Part shown: positions 36,506 through 45,000 of the stretch, piece by piece | Layout of the letters: the number at the start of each line of letters is the position of its first letter | Position numbering within the stretch: the first letter of the stretch is position 1 | From: Janthinobacterium sp. TND4EL3 | GTDB lineage: Bacteria > Pseudomonadota > Gammaproteobacteria > Burkholderiales > Burkholderiaceae_D | Assembly (NCBI RefSeq): GCF_900156175.1 | Contig: NZ_FTMV01000020.1 | Location: 36,365-100,364, forward strand | Direction: 5' to 3' | DNA: 64,000 nt | Program-made: the position numbers and the translations under genes | Notes under the pieces: generated by a model | Databases searched by the model: none | What the model saw: only the letters and a program-made list of their open reading frames with translations | What the model was told of the DNA's origin: nothing

Positions 36506-37186
36506 ATGATGCTGCATATACCCGGCGTGCTGACGCCGGAACAGGTGACGCAGTTTCGCCAGCGCCTGGCGCAGACGGACTGGGTCGACGGGCGCGCCAG
36601 CGTGGGCGCGCAGGGGGCGCAGGTCAAGCGCAACCGCCAGCTGGCCGAAGGTTCGCCGCTGGCGCTGGAGCTGGGCGAGATCGTCAGCCGCGCGCTGATG
36701 GCCAACCCGCTGTTTTTTGCGGCCGTGCTGCCGCTGCGCATCCTGCCGCCCTTCTTCAACAGCTATGCGGGCGGCCAGCACTATGGCCTGCACATCGACG
36801 GCGCCATCCGCACGCCGAAAAACGGCATGCAGTCGATGCGCGCCGACGTCTCGTCGACCGTGTTCCTCAGCGAGCCGGACGAGTACGAGGGCGGCGAACT
36901 GGTGGTGGTCGATGCGTATGGCACGCATGAAGTGAAACTGCCGGCCGGCGATGTGATCGTGTATCCGTCGAGCAGCGTGCATCAGGTGCTGCCCGTCACC
37001 AGCGGCGAGCGCATCTGTTCCTTCCTGTGGACGCAAAGCATGGTGCGCGAGGACTGGAAGCGCAGCATGCTGTTTGAGCTTGATCAAAACATCCAGAGCG
37101 TGCGCGGCGAGCACGGCGATTCGCCGGCGACCGTGGGGCTGACGGGGCATTATCACAACCTGCTGCGGATGTGGGCGGAGATGTAA
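36506..37186 (+). CDS. piuC: Fe(II)/2-oxoglutarate-dependent dioxygenase, PiuC/YbiX type
   Basis: 226 residues, exactly the common PiuC/YbiX length, from the ATG at 36506 behind GAAAAGGA. The double-stranded beta-helix ligands are H96 and D98 ([10 protein letters not shown]) and H159 (PSSSVHQV), with R169 (TSGERIC) to hold 2-oxoglutarate. The family belongs to the prolyl-4-hydroxylase-like PKHD group, is iron-repressed, and usually sits beside a TonB-dependent siderophore receptor; no receptor gene is adjacent here. The substrate is unknown. Confidence 0.92.
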   Translation: MMLHIPGVLTPEQVTQFRQRLAQTDWVDGRASVGAQGAQVKRNRQLAEGSPLALELGEIVSRALMANPLFFAAVLPLRILPPFFNSYAGGQHYGLHIDGAIRTPKNGMQSMRADVSSTVFLSEPDEYEGGELVVVDAYGTHEVKLPAGDVIVYPSSSVHQVLPVTSGERICSFLWTQSMVREDWKRSMLFELDQNIQSVRGEHGDSPATVGLTGHYHNLLRMWAEM

Positions 37187-37275
37187 CGGGAAACGCGCAT
37201 GGCGGCGTTGCTCAGGCTCGCCGTACATTCGTACTGTCTTCGCCGTCGCGCCTTGCCCTGTGCGCTACGCGGTGC
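37187..37275. repeat. Class II intergenic palindrome, copy F
   Basis: It starts immediately at the PiuC-type gene stop codon. The sequence has GCGCATGGCGGCGTTGCTC at one side and GCGCCTTGCCCTG at the other, the reverse of copy D's hallmarks. Between them the inner palindrome GTACATTCGTAC lies at 37223-37234. Confidence 0.65.
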
Positions 37276-37295
37276 GGTCGCGCAAATGCGCAGGC

Positions 37296-37337
37296 AAAAA
37301 AAAGTCTGCCTGGCCCGGGGATGTAGGCTGGCAGACT
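37296..37337 (-). terminator. Terminator of the bfd-tonB unit
   Basis: AGTCTGCC and GGCAGACT close a longer imperfect stem (GGCC/GGCT inside); leftward the stem is followed by eight T residues. Confidence 0.88.
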
Positions 37338-37443
37338 GAAACAAGCTGTTGCTTGACTGGTAAAGAAGACAGGGCGCACAAAAGCAAGCAGGGCACACGG
37401 TGCGGTGCTTGCGGGCTGGCAGCGGCGCCGTGGCCGCCGATGG

Positions 37444-38154
37444 CTAGCTCAGCTGGAAGGTCAGCGGTACCAAAACGTAGACGGGCACGGGTTTGCCATT
37501 CTCGATCATGGGCTTGAACAGTGCGCGCTGGGCGGCCTGGCGGCCCGCTTCATCGAGATTCGTGTAGCCCGTCGATTTCTGGATCAGGATTTGCTCGGGC
37601 AAGCCCTTTTCATTGATCAGGATGCGCAGCACCACGGTGCCGCTTTCGCCCAGGCGGCGCGACAGGTTCGGGTAGATCAGTTGCGGCGCCTTGATGTATT
37701 CGACGCTGCTGACGGTGCGCGGCGTCGATGGGGCCGGCGGGGTCGGCGATGGTGCCGCTGGCGCCGTCGGCGCGGCGGTGGCCACGGGCGCCGCCTCGGC
37801 GCGTGTCGCCTGCGGCGGCGTGATCGTCGGTTCGGTCGGCGCCACGGCGATCAGCGGCAGCGGCGGGATCACGGCGCGCGGCACGGGGGCGCTCAGTTCC
37901 ACGGTCTTCGGCACGGACGGCGCCGGCGGTTTCGGCGGCGCCGGCGGGGCGATGATGCTGATGGTGGTGATGGTCGGCATGGCCGCCGTGACGACGCGGC
38001 TCAGCAAGCCGCTCTGGATGGCGTAAAAGCCGGCGATATGCAGCACGACGATGGCCATCAGCGGCGCGAATTTGTTGCGCTTCTTGTCGAAGTCGGCAAA
38101 TTGCTGCACGGCCTGCACCGTTACGGGCGGGGGCATCATCGTCATGGCGTTCAT
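37444..38154 (-). CDS. tonB: TonB family energy-transducer protein
   Basis: 236 residues from the ATG at 38154 behind AAAGAAAG; the longer in-frame extension overlaps bfd and is rejected. One N-terminal membrane anchor (about 27-46, FAPLMAIVVLHIAGFYAIQSG), then a Pro-rich periplasm-spanning region (APPAPPKPPAPSVPKTV, later TPPAPSTPRTV), and a C-terminal TonB domain (YPNLSRRLGESGTVVLRILINEKGLPEQILIQKSTGYTNLDEAG). It couples the proton gradient to outer-membrane receptors. No exbB or exbD is adjacent. It starts eight bases after bfd, so the two are co-transcribed. Confidence 0.9.
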   Translation of the reverse strand: MNAMTMMPPPVTVQAVQQFADFDKKRNKFAPLMAIVVLHIAGFYAIQSGLLSRVVTAAMPTITTISIIAPPAPPKPPAPSVPKTVELSAPVPRAVIPPLPLIAVAPTEPTITPPQATRAEAAPVATAAPTAPAAPSPTPPAPSTPRTVSSVEYIKAPQLIYPNLSRRLGESGTVVLRILINEKGLPEQILIQKSTGYTNLDEAGRQAAQRALFKPMIENGKPVPVYVLVPLTFQLS

Positions 38155-38162
38155 CGCTTTCT

Positions 38163-38378
38163 TTAGTTGGTCAGTACAGCTCGCATCAATACGGTTTCTT
38201 GCAGCACCACGGTGGCGCTCAGGTGATCGTTCAGCACTTCCCGTGCGCAGGTGTGGCATTTGCCGCAGCAGGTGGCCACGCCCAGGTCGCGGCGCAGTTC
38301 GGCCATGCTGGACAGGCCAAGATCGACGGCTTGACGGATTTCACGATCAGATATGTTGTTGCAGACACATACAATCAT
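38163..38378 (-). CDS. bfd: Bacterioferritin-associated ferredoxin
   Basis: 71 residues. The [2Fe-2S] cluster is bound by C4 and C6 (MIVCVCNN) and C38 and C41 (GVATCCGKCHTC), the BFD fold. It delivers electrons to bacterioferritin to release stored iron, which is why the gene is iron-repressed in other bacteria. AGAAGG lies eight bases before the ATG. The Fur box at 38441-38459 is 63 bases upstream of the start, in the right place to control bfd-tonB. Confidence 0.93.
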   Translation of the reverse strand: MIVCVCNNISDREIRQAVDLGLSSMAELRRDLGVATCCGKCHTCAREVLNDHLSATVVLQETVLMRAVLTN

Positions 38379-38440
38379 TGATACACCTTCTGGCTGGATG
38401 ATGAAAAGACACTAGTGCTGCGAAGCATTGTTGCTAGTGT

Positions 38441-38459
38441 TTTAATGAGAATCATTATC
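38441..38459. promoter_or_regulatory. Fur box
   Basis: TTTAATGAGAATCATTATC matches the 19-base Fur consensus (GATAATGATAATCATTATC) at 16 positions. It is 63 bases upstream of bfd and about 340 bases upstream of feoA, so the clearest target is the leftward bfd-tonB transcript. The rest of 38379-38796 contains no credible gene; a TATAAT at 38639-38644 may serve feoAB. Confidence 0.75.
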
Positions 38460-38796
38460 ATTACGTTTCATTGTCGCGCAAAGTGCAGGACAATGCAAGC
38501 GATTTTGATGAAACGTGCGGCTGCAGGCGGGCTGGCGCGGTGCGCCCGCAAGCGGGCTGTGGTGTTGTGCATACGCATGGTACGGCCCTTGACAGGGGCG
38601 GCTCTCCGGGCCAAATAAAAACAATTCGCATTCATGTTTATAATGCTGGTATTGTCTCGGACGGTCGCCGTCCGGATAGATCGAAAGGCCGCTTGTCGGT
38701 AATGCGCAACAGTTGCGTTTTACCTCACAACACCCAGGACATGCGCCATGCGCAGCAGGCTGTCCCCGGTGTTCTTAATTTGAACGGAATTTGCTC

Positions 38797-39081
38797 ATGA
38801 CTCTAGTTCCACCCCTGATGACGCTCGATGCGCTGGCAGTCGGCCAGAGCGGCACGGTGTTGCATATCACGCCCCACACGGCCGGACAGACGGAGGACGG
38901 CGTCGACCTGGCCCGCCGGCTGATGGAGCTGGGCTTCGTTCCCGGCGAACGACTGCGCATGCTCAAGCGCGGCCTTCCCGGCGGCGACCCCCTGGCCATC
39001 AAGGTCGGTAACGCCACGTTCGCACTGCGCCGCTTCGAAGCGGCACTGATCACGATTCAACCGCTGCTTCAACCGGAATAA
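38797..39081 (+). CDS. feoA: Ferrous iron transport protein A
   Basis: 94 residues from the ATG at 38797 with CGGA upstream; a TTG two codons earlier is possible but unnecessary. The SH3-like FeoA fold is seen in LDALAVGQSGTVLHI and RLMELGFVPGERLRMLKRG. It binds FeoB on the cytoplasmic side and is needed for transport. feoB starts two bases after its stop. Confidence 0.92.
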   Translation: MTLVPPLMTLDALAVGQSGTVLHITPHTAGQTEDGVDLARRLMELGFVPGERLRMLKRGLPGGDPLAIKVGNATFALRRFEAALITIQPLLQPE

Positions 39082-39083
39082 TT

Positions 39084-40985
39084 ATGGGTGCCGTAGAAAC
39101 TATCGTGGAAGCGGGCGCGCACAAGCCGCCGCACCAGCCACAAATCGCCTTGCTGGGCAATCCGAACTGCGGCAAGACGGCCCTGTTCAACCGTCTGACG
39201 GGGGCGCGCCAGAAAGTGGCGAACTACGCCGGCGTGACCATCGAGCGCAAGGAAGGCCATTTCACTTCGCCCGCCGGCAAACCCGTGCGCCTGCTCGACC
39301 TGCCGGGCGCCTACAGCCTGTCGGCCACCACGCCCGATGAAGCCATCACGCGCGACGTGGTGGGCGGCCTGCGCCGCGGCGAGCCGCGGCCGGACGCCAT
39401 CATCTGCGTCGTCGACGCCACCAATTTGCGCCTGAACCTGCGCCTGGTGCTGGAAGTCAAGCGCCTGGGCCTGCCCATGCTGCTGGCGCTGAACATGACG
39501 GACGTGGCGCGCAAGCGCGGCATGGTCATCGACACGGCCAGGCTGTCGGCCGAGCTGGGCATGCCCGTGGTGGAAACCGTCGCCGTGCAGCACGATGGCG
39601 AAAAAGCCTTGCTCAATGCCATCGACGCCATGCTGCCGCTGCCGGCAGTCGAGGCCAAGCCGCTGGCGGCCATCGACGCCGTCAGCGTCGAAGAAACCCA
39701 GCGCGAAGTGCGCCGCATCCTGGCCGCCGCCAGCAATGACGCCAGCGACACGGGCAACCTGACGGAAAAGATCGACGACGTGGTGCTGCACCCCGTCTTC
39801 GGCCCGATCATCCTGGCCGTGCTGATGTTCCTGATCTTCCAGGCCGTGTTTGCCTGGGCCGCCACGCCGATGGAAATGATCACCGATGGCGTGGGCCACC
39901 TGGGCGCCGTGCTGACGGCGAACATGCCTGACGGCCACCTGAAAAGCCTGCTGGTGGAAGGCATCATCGGCGGCGTCGGCAGCGTGCTGGTGTTCCTGCC
40001 GCAAATCCTGATCCTGTTCTTCTTCATCCTGAGCCTGGAAGACTGCGGCTACCTGCCGCGCGCGGCCTTTTTGCTGGACCGCCTGATGGGCGGCGTGGGC
40101 CTGTCGGGCCGCGCCTTCATCCCGCTGCTGTCGAGCTTTGCCTGCGCCATTCCCGGCGTGATGGCGGCGCGCACCATCCAGAATCCGCGCGACCGCCTGG
40201 TGACCATCATGATCGCGCCGCTGATGACGTGTTCGGCGCGCCTGCCCGTGTACGCGCTGATCATCGCCGCCTTCATCCCGCAGCGCCAGGTGTGGGGCTA
40301 TCTGAGCCTGCAAGGCCTGGTGCTGTTCGTGCTGTACTTCGCCGGCATCATCTCGGCCATGGCCGTGGCCTGGGTCATGAAGCGCAGCATGGGCGTGCGC
40401 GGCAACCAGCCGCTGCTGCTGGAACTGCCGGCCTACCACTGGCCGCACCTGCGCAACCTGGCCGTCAGCCTGTGGGAGCGCGCGAAGATCTTCCTCACGC
40501 GCGTCGGTACCATCATCCTGAGCCTGATGATCATCCTGTGGTTCCTCAGCACCTTCCCCGGCCCGCCGGACAACGCCATCCATCCGCCCATCTACTACAG
40601 CCTGGCCGGCATCCTGGGCCGCGGCCTGGAAGTGATCTTTGCGCCCATCGGGTTCAACTGGCAGATCTGCATCGCGCTGGTGCCGGGCATGGCGGCGCGC
40701 GAAGTGGCCGTCGGCGCGCTGGGCACCGTGTATGCGCTGTCGCAAACGGGCGATGCGCTGGCGTCCACGCTGGAACCGCTGATCGCCCATTCGTGGTCGC
40801 TGGCCACGGCGCTGTCGCTGCTGGCCTGGTATGTGTTCGCGCCGCAGTGCCTGTCGACCCTGTCCGTGGTGAAGCGCGAGACGGGCGGCTGGCGCTATCC
40901 GCTGCTGATGGCCGGCTACATGTTCGCGCTGGCCTACGCCGCCTCATTCATCACTTACCGCGTCGCCCTGCTGTTCGGCGCCTAG
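39084..40985 (+). CDS. feoB: Ferrous iron transporter B
   Basis: 633 residues. The N-terminal G domain has G1 GNPNCGKTALFN (about 25-36), G3 DLPGAYSL and G4 NMTD, followed by the helical GDI domain, then the membrane part from about residue 235 with the two Gate motifs (around LPRAAFLLDRLMGGVGLSGRAFIPLLSSFACAIPGVMAAR and MAAREVAVGALGTVYA). At 633 residues it is shorter than E. coli FeoB (773), as in many betaproteobacteria, and it lacks a long C-terminal tail. FeoC is not encoded next to it; a small Cys-rich membrane protein follows instead. Confidence 0.95.
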   Translation: MGAVETIVEAGAHKPPHQPQIALLGNPNCGKTALFNRLTGARQKVANYAGVTIERKEGHFTSPAGKPVRLLDLPGAYSLSATTPDEAITRDVVGGLRRGEPRPDAIICVVDATNLRLNLRLVLEVKRLGLPMLLALNMTDVARKRGMVIDTARLSAELGMPVVETVAVQHDGEKALLNAIDAMLPLPAVEAKPLAAIDAVSVEETQREVRRILAAASNDASDTGNLTEKIDDVVLHPVFGPIILAVLMFLIFQAVFAWAATPMEMITDGVGHLGAVLTANMPDGHLKSLLVEGIIGGVGSVLVFLPQILILFFFILSLEDCGYLPRAAFLLDRLMGGVGLSGRAFIPLLSSFACAIPGVMAARTIQNPRDRLVTIMIAPLMTCSARLPVYALIIAAFIPQRQVWGYLSLQGLVLFVLYFAGIISAMAVAWVMKRSMGVRGNQPLLLELPAYHWPHLRNLAVSLWERAKIFLTRVGTIILSLMIILWFLSTFPGPPDNAIHPPIYYSLAGILGRGLEVIFAPIGFNWQICIALVPGMAAREVAVGALGTVYALSQTGDALASTLEPLIAHSWSLATALSLLAWYVFAPQCLSTLSVVKRETGGWRYPLLMAGYMFALAYAASFITYRVALLFGA

Positions 40986-40994
40986 GAGCACACC

Positions 40995-41270
40995 ATGTGG
41001 CAAACCCTCATCGTCGCCCTGATCGTTGCAGCCGCGCTGCTGCATTTTTCGACCAAATACCTGCCGGCGGGCGTGCGCCGCGCCATCGTGCGGGGCCTCG
41101 TGCGCTGCGGCCTCGATGAGGCGAAGATGTCGACCTTCTTCAGGGTGGCGCCCGGCTGCGGCAGCGGCTGCGGTTCCTGCGGTTCCTGCGACAGCCCGCC
41201 GCCGCCGTCCGCCACGCCGCCAGCCGACGGCAGCAGCAAGCGCGTGATCCTGATGCAGGTACATCGCTAA
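40995..41270 (+). CDS. Small Cys-rich membrane protein linked to FeoB
   Basis: 91 residues, starting nine bases after feoB with AGGAG before the ATG. One N-terminal membrane helix (about 4-19, TLIVALIVAAALLHFS) is followed by a basic segment and a cysteine cluster GCGSGCGSCGSC (five Cys, about 54-65), then a Pro/Ser tail. The position and layout match the FeoB-associated Cys-rich (DUF6587-like) proteins of betaproteobacteria. It could act as a FeoC substitute or a metal/redox sensor on the transporter; this is inference. Confidence 0.75.
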   Translation: MWQTLIVALIVAAALLHFSTKYLPAGVRRAIVRGLVRCGLDEAKMSTFFRVAPGCGSGCGSCGSCDSPPPPSATPPADGSSKRVILMQVHR

Positions 41271-41281
41271 AGCCTGTATTT

Positions 41282-41315
41282 CAGTGTAGCCACGGATGCG
41301 TCCGTGGGCTACACT
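41282..41315. repeat. Long hairpin downstream of the feo genes
   Basis: CAGTGTAGCCACGGA and TCCGTGGGCTACACTG pair almost perfectly (one extra G) around TGCG. There is no T-tract, so it may be an mRNA 3' stabiliser or protein-binding palindrome rather than a terminator. Confidence 0.6.
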
Positions 41316-41342
41316 GGGCTTTCCGCATGGCAAGGAGTGGCA

Positions 41343-41522
41343 ATGGCGATACTGTTGATCTTCATGTTTCTGTTTGCCGTCGCCACCTGGCTGCTGGCCA
41401 GCCGGCGCGGCCGCCACGGGGGACTCTGGTTCGGCATCGGCCTGCTGCTCGGGCCGTTTGCCTTGCTGGCGGTGGCGGCCCTGCCGCCCGTGCCGCCCGT
41501 GCCGCCCGTTACGCGGCCCTGA
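41343..41522 (+). CDS. Small membrane protein with proline-valine tail
   Basis: 59 residues from the ATG at 41343, six bases after AAGGAGT. Two hydrophobic segments (ILLIFMFLFAVATWLLAS and GLWFGIGLLLGPFALLAVAAL) are split by a basic loop RRGRHGG, so the N-terminus and C-terminus are on the same side. The tail PPVPPVPPVTRP is encoded by a nine-base repeat present about three times (41481-41510), a potential slippage tract. Similar short proteins are annotated as hypothetical. No function assigned. Confidence 0.6.
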   Translation: MAILLIFMFLFAVATWLLASRRGRHGGLWFGIGLLLGPFALLAVAALPPVPPVPPVTRP

Positions 41523-41525
41523 ACG

Positions 41526-41554
41526 AAAAAAACCCGCTGCTGCGGGTTTTTTTA
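41526..41554. terminator. Bidirectional terminator between convergent genes
   Basis: AACCCGCTG and the complementary TGCGGGTT form a tight stem with an A-run before and seven T residues after. It serves the rightward small gene and the leftward GH3 gene. Confidence 0.88.
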
Positions 41555-41568
41555 CGCCGGTACTGCGC

Positions 41569-43110
41569 TTAGGCCTTGCCGGCCAGTTTTTCCACCACGG
41601 GCACGAGCGCGGCCGGGCGGCAGCCGAAGGCGGCCAGTCGGCCTTGCGCCTCGGGCGCCAGGTCCAGGTCGTAGGGCAAACGGCCCGCCACCAGCCACAG
41701 TTTATCGTGCGGCAGGGCTTTGACGAGGCGGCGCTGGCCGTCGACGAACATGGCGTTATACGTTTGCAGCACGATCTGCTGCGCGCCTTGCGCAAAATCA
41801 ATGGCGGCCGCCACTTCCTCGTCCAGCGCTTCGGCCGACAAGGCATATTCGCGCACGTCCAGGCCCGCTTCGAGCAGCGCCGGCAGCATCGAGCTGCGCG
41901 CTTCCTTGTTGCGGCCCAGGGCCACTTCGTCGATTTCGCTGCGCGAGCGCACTTCCACCGTCAGCAGGGTCACGGGCAGGCCCGCGTCGAGCGGGCGGTA
42001 GTCGCCCTGCACGCGCAGTGCCGCTTTTTGCAGCAGCTGCGACAGGGCCATGGCGGCCGGCTGCATCAGCGCCGGCGGGGCGACAGGACGCTCGCGCCAG
42101 TCGCGCACGGCGCGGTTGCGCTTGAGTTCCGCCACGCGGGCACAGGCTTCGTCGATGCGCGCCATGGCAATGTCGCCGCGCTCCACGGCGGCGATCACGG
42201 CGTCGATGGCGGCCGTCTGCTGCGCTTCGCGGTGCGAGATGAGGACGATGTCGGCGCCCGCCTGCAGGGTGGCGATGGCGCCGCGGGCGATGCCGATGCC
42301 GTCGGCAATGGCGGCCATTTCCAGGCAGTCGGTGATGACCACGCCCTTGTATTGCATTTCGCCGCGCAGCAGGTCCGTCAGCACGCCTTTCGAGAGCGTC
42401 GCCGGCACGCTGGTGTCGGCCTCGAAGGCGGGGAAGACCACGTGCGCCGTCATGATGGCGTCCACGCCGCCGGCAATCGCCGCGCGGAAGGGCGCCAGCT
42501 CCACGGCGCGCAAGCGTTCCTTGTCGTGCGGGACGAGGGCCATGGCGTAATGTGTGTCGATGGCCGTGTCGCCGTGGCCGGGGAAGTGCTTGGCGGTGAC
42601 GGCCAGGCCGCTGGCGCGCTGGCCGCGCATGGCGGCCATGCCATAGTCGATGACGGTGGCGGCGTCCTCGCCATACGCGCGCACGCCGATGACGGGGTTG
42701 TTGCGGTTGTTGTTCACGTCCAGCACGGGCGCGAGCAGCATGTTGATGCCGATCTGGCGCATTTCATCGCCGCTGATCTGGTTCATGCGTTCGCAGTCTT
42801 CCACGGAGCCGGCCGCCTGGAAGGCCATCGCGGCGGGAATCGGCGTGACGCCCTGCTCGATGCGCATGACCATGCCGCCTTCCTGGTCGATCGAGATCAG
42901 CAGCGGCGTGTCGGACACTTCCGCGTTGATTTCCTGCAGTTCGCGGCACAGGGCCGACACTTGCGCCGGCGTGTGCACATTGCGGCGGAACAAAATCACG
43001 CCGCCCACCTTTTTGTTGCGTATCAAGGTCTTGATATGCTCGTCCGCCTGCAGGGCGTCGAAGCCCACCATGAACAACTGTCCTACTTTCTCGCGCAAAC
43101 CCTGCTCCAT
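41569..43110 (-). CDS. Glycoside hydrolase family 3 beta-N-acetylhexosaminidase (NagZ-like)
   Basis: 513 residues from the ATG at 43110, seven bases after GGAGGAG. The NagZ signature KHFPGHGDTAIDTH spans 174-187 with catalytic H179/H187 candidates, and D261 (VVITDCLEM) is the nucleophile. Classical Gram-negative NagZ ends near residue 340; here about 160 extra residues form a second alpha/beta domain, as in the two-domain NagZ of Bacillus (YbbD). It should release GlcNAc from anhydromuropeptides in wall recycling. No signal peptide, so cytoplasmic; MurU and AmgK encoded later act in the same pathway. Confidence 0.88.
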   Translation of the reverse strand: MEQGLREKVGQLFMVGFDALQADEHIKTLIRNKKVGGVILFRRNVHTPAQVSALCRELQEINAEVSDTPLLISIDQEGGMVMRIEQGVTPIPAAMAFQAAGSVEDCERMNQISGDEMRQIGINMLLAPVLDVNNNRNNPVIGVRAYGEDAATVIDYGMAAMRGQRASGLAVTAKHFPGHGDTAIDTHYAMALVPHDKERLRAVELAPFRAAIAGGVDAIMTAHVVFPAFEADTSVPATLSKGVLTDLLRGEMQYKGVVITDCLEMAAIADGIGIARGAIATLQAGADIVLISHREAQQTAAIDAVIAAVERGDIAMARIDEACARVAELKRNRAVRDWRERPVAPPALMQPAAMALSQLLQKAALRVQGDYRPLDAGLPVTLLTVEVRSRSEIDEVALGRNKEARSSMLPALLEAGLDVREYALSAEALDEEVAAAIDFAQGAQQIVLQTYNAMFVDGQRRLVKALPHDKLWLVAGRLPYDLDLAPEAQGRLAAFGCRPAALVPVVEKLAGKA

Positions 43111-43286
43111 GCTGCAACTCCTCCGGTCTTCATTGTGATGATGGCATACGTATTGTGGCACCGTGGTGGCGCATCTTGGCGGTCACCGGAAAAGCTGCCT
43201 TCGTTTCATGCTTGTTTTGGTATTGTATTGGATTTGGGTTTTTGCGCAAGTGGTTATTAAGTGGTATTACTTGCGCAAGGGCTGGG

Positions 43287-44897
43287 TCAGGCCAGGCTCT
43301 GGAACGATGCCGCCTGGGCCTTGGGCCAGTACAGGCCGAACACGGGCGGCAGCTGCGGCAGCTGGCTCGGGTCGAGCAACTGGCCCGCTTCCAGGAAGGG
43401 CAGCAGGGCCGAGGCCAGTTTCACCTGGTTCGGCGAGATGCGCCGCACCAGGTGGTGCGGGCGCAGCTCCTGCGGGTGCGACAGGCCGGCGGCGGCGATC
43501 AGTTCGGCCAGCGCCTTCATGGTGTTCTCGTGGAAGTGCGCCACGCGAGAAATCTTGTCGTCGACCACCAGCGCGCGCTGGCGCTGCGGGTCTTGCGTGG
43601 CCACGCCCGTGGGGCAGCGGTCCGTGTGGCAGCTTTGCGACTGGATGCAGCCCAGCGCGAACATGAAGCCGCGCGCCGAATTGCACCAGTCGGCGCCCAG
43701 CGCCAGCAGGCGGGCGATGTCGAAGGCCGTGATGATCTTGCCCGAGCAGCCGATCTTGATCCGGTCGCGCAGGTTGGCGCCCACCAGGGTGTTATGCACG
43801 AGTACCAGCGCTTCTTGCAGCGGCGTGCCCACGTGGTCGGTGAACTCCACGGGGGCCGCGCCCGTGCCGCCTTCGCTGCCGTCGACGACGATGAAGTCGG
43901 GCGTGATGCCCGTTTCCAGCATGGCTTTCACAATGGCGAAAAATTCCCACGGATGGCCGATGGCCAGCTTGAAGCCCGTCGGCTTGCCGCCCGACAGGGT
44001 GCGCAGGCGGTCGATAAAATGCAGCATTTCCAGGGGCGTGGAAAAGGCGCTGTGCGCGGCCGGCGAGACGCAATCCTCGCCCACCATCACGCCGCGCGTG
44101 GTGGCGATCTCGATCGTCACTTTCGGGCCGGGCAGCACGCCGCCGTGGCCCGGCTTGGCACCCTGCGACATCTTCAGCTCGATCATTTTCACCTGTTCGG
44201 AGCTGGCGTTGGCGATGAAGCGCTCTTCGGAAAACGTGCCGTCCTGGTTGCGGCAGCCGAAGTAGCCGGAGCCGATTTCCCACACCAGGTCGCCACCGTT
44301 TTCGCGGTGGTAGGGGCTGATGCTGCCTTCGCCCGTGTCGTGCATGAAGCCGCCGCTGCGCGCGCCGCCGTTCAGGGCCAGGATGGCGTTGGCCGACAGG
44401 GCGCCAAAGCTCATCGCCGAGATATTGAAGACGCTGGCCGAATACGGTTTGGCGCGCGGGCAGTCGGGGTGCTTGCCGATGTCGATGCGGAAGTCGTGGC
44501 CCGTCACCTTGGCGGGGGCGATGGAGTGGTTGATCCATTCGTAGCCCGCCTCGTAGACGTCGAGCTGGGTGCCGAACGGGCGCTTGTCCGTCTGCTCCTT
44601 GGCGCGCTGGTAGACGATGCTGCGCTGGCTGCGCGAGAACGGCGTCGCTTCCGTGTCGCTTTCCAGGAAATACTGGCGGATCTCGGGGCGGATGCTCTCA
44701 AAAAAGAAGCGGAAGTGCGCGAGGATGGGATAGTTGCGGCGCAGGGCGCGCTTCGTCTGCAGCAGGTCGCTGATACCCAGCAGGGTCAGCGCTCCGGCCA
44801 GCAGGGGCAGCCAGTAGTGATCGTAGTAAAACAGGGACAGGACAAAGATGGCGGCCGTCGCAATGAAGGTCAGGTAGCGAAAGGGTACTAGGTGCAT
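43287..44897 (-). CDS. FMN-binding glutamate synthase-like protein, membrane-anchored
   Basis: 536 residues from the ATG at 44897 behind GGAG. Two hydrophobic segments at the N-terminus (about 7-22 and 27-42: FIATAAIFVLSLFYYD, LPLLAGALTLLGIS) anchor the protein; the rest is the FMN/GltB central-plus-synthase TIM barrel (FNISAMSFGALSANAILALNGGA, DFIVVDGSEGGTGAAPVEF) with an iron-sulfur cysteine cluster (CIQSQSCHTDRCPTGVATQ). There is no glutaminase domain, so it is not a complete GOGAT. The family is widespread and its reaction is unknown. Confidence 0.85.
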   Translation of the reverse strand: MHLVPFRYLTFIATAAIFVLSLFYYDHYWLPLLAGALTLLGISDLLQTKRALRRNYPILAHFRFFFESIRPEIRQYFLESDTEATPFSRSQRSIVYQRAKEQTDKRPFGTQLDVYEAGYEWINHSIAPAKVTGHDFRIDIGKHPDCPRAKPYSASVFNISAMSFGALSANAILALNGGARSGGFMHDTGEGSISPYHRENGGDLVWEIGSGYFGCRNQDGTFSEERFIANASSEQVKMIELKMSQGAKPGHGGVLPGPKVTIEIATTRGVMVGEDCVSPAAHSAFSTPLEMLHFIDRLRTLSGGKPTGFKLAIGHPWEFFAIVKAMLETGITPDFIVVDGSEGGTGAAPVEFTDHVGTPLQEALVLVHNTLVGANLRDRIKIGCSGKIITAFDIARLLALGADWCNSARGFMFALGCIQSQSCHTDRCPTGVATQDPQRQRALVVDDKISRVAHFHENTMKALAELIAAAGLSHPQELRPHHLVRRISPNQVKLASALLPFLEAGQLLDPSQLPQLPPVFGLYWPKAQAASFQSLA

Positions 44898-45000
44898 GGG
44901 CACTCCGGGGAAGTCAGACTGATAACTGATGAGTCTACCTTCGATTCGCGGAACGTGCTGGTGGGAAAGAACGCGGCGCCCGGCGGACGCCGCGTGGGGG

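Noticed and set aside
39069..40790. A 573-codon leftward open frame opposite feoB
   Set aside because: Entirely antisense to feoB, with a low-complexity His/Gln/Asp-rich translation.
41374..43260. A rightward 628-codon frame opposite the GH3 gene
   Set aside because: Antisense to a gene with an intact NagZ active site; the translation is typical shadow composition.
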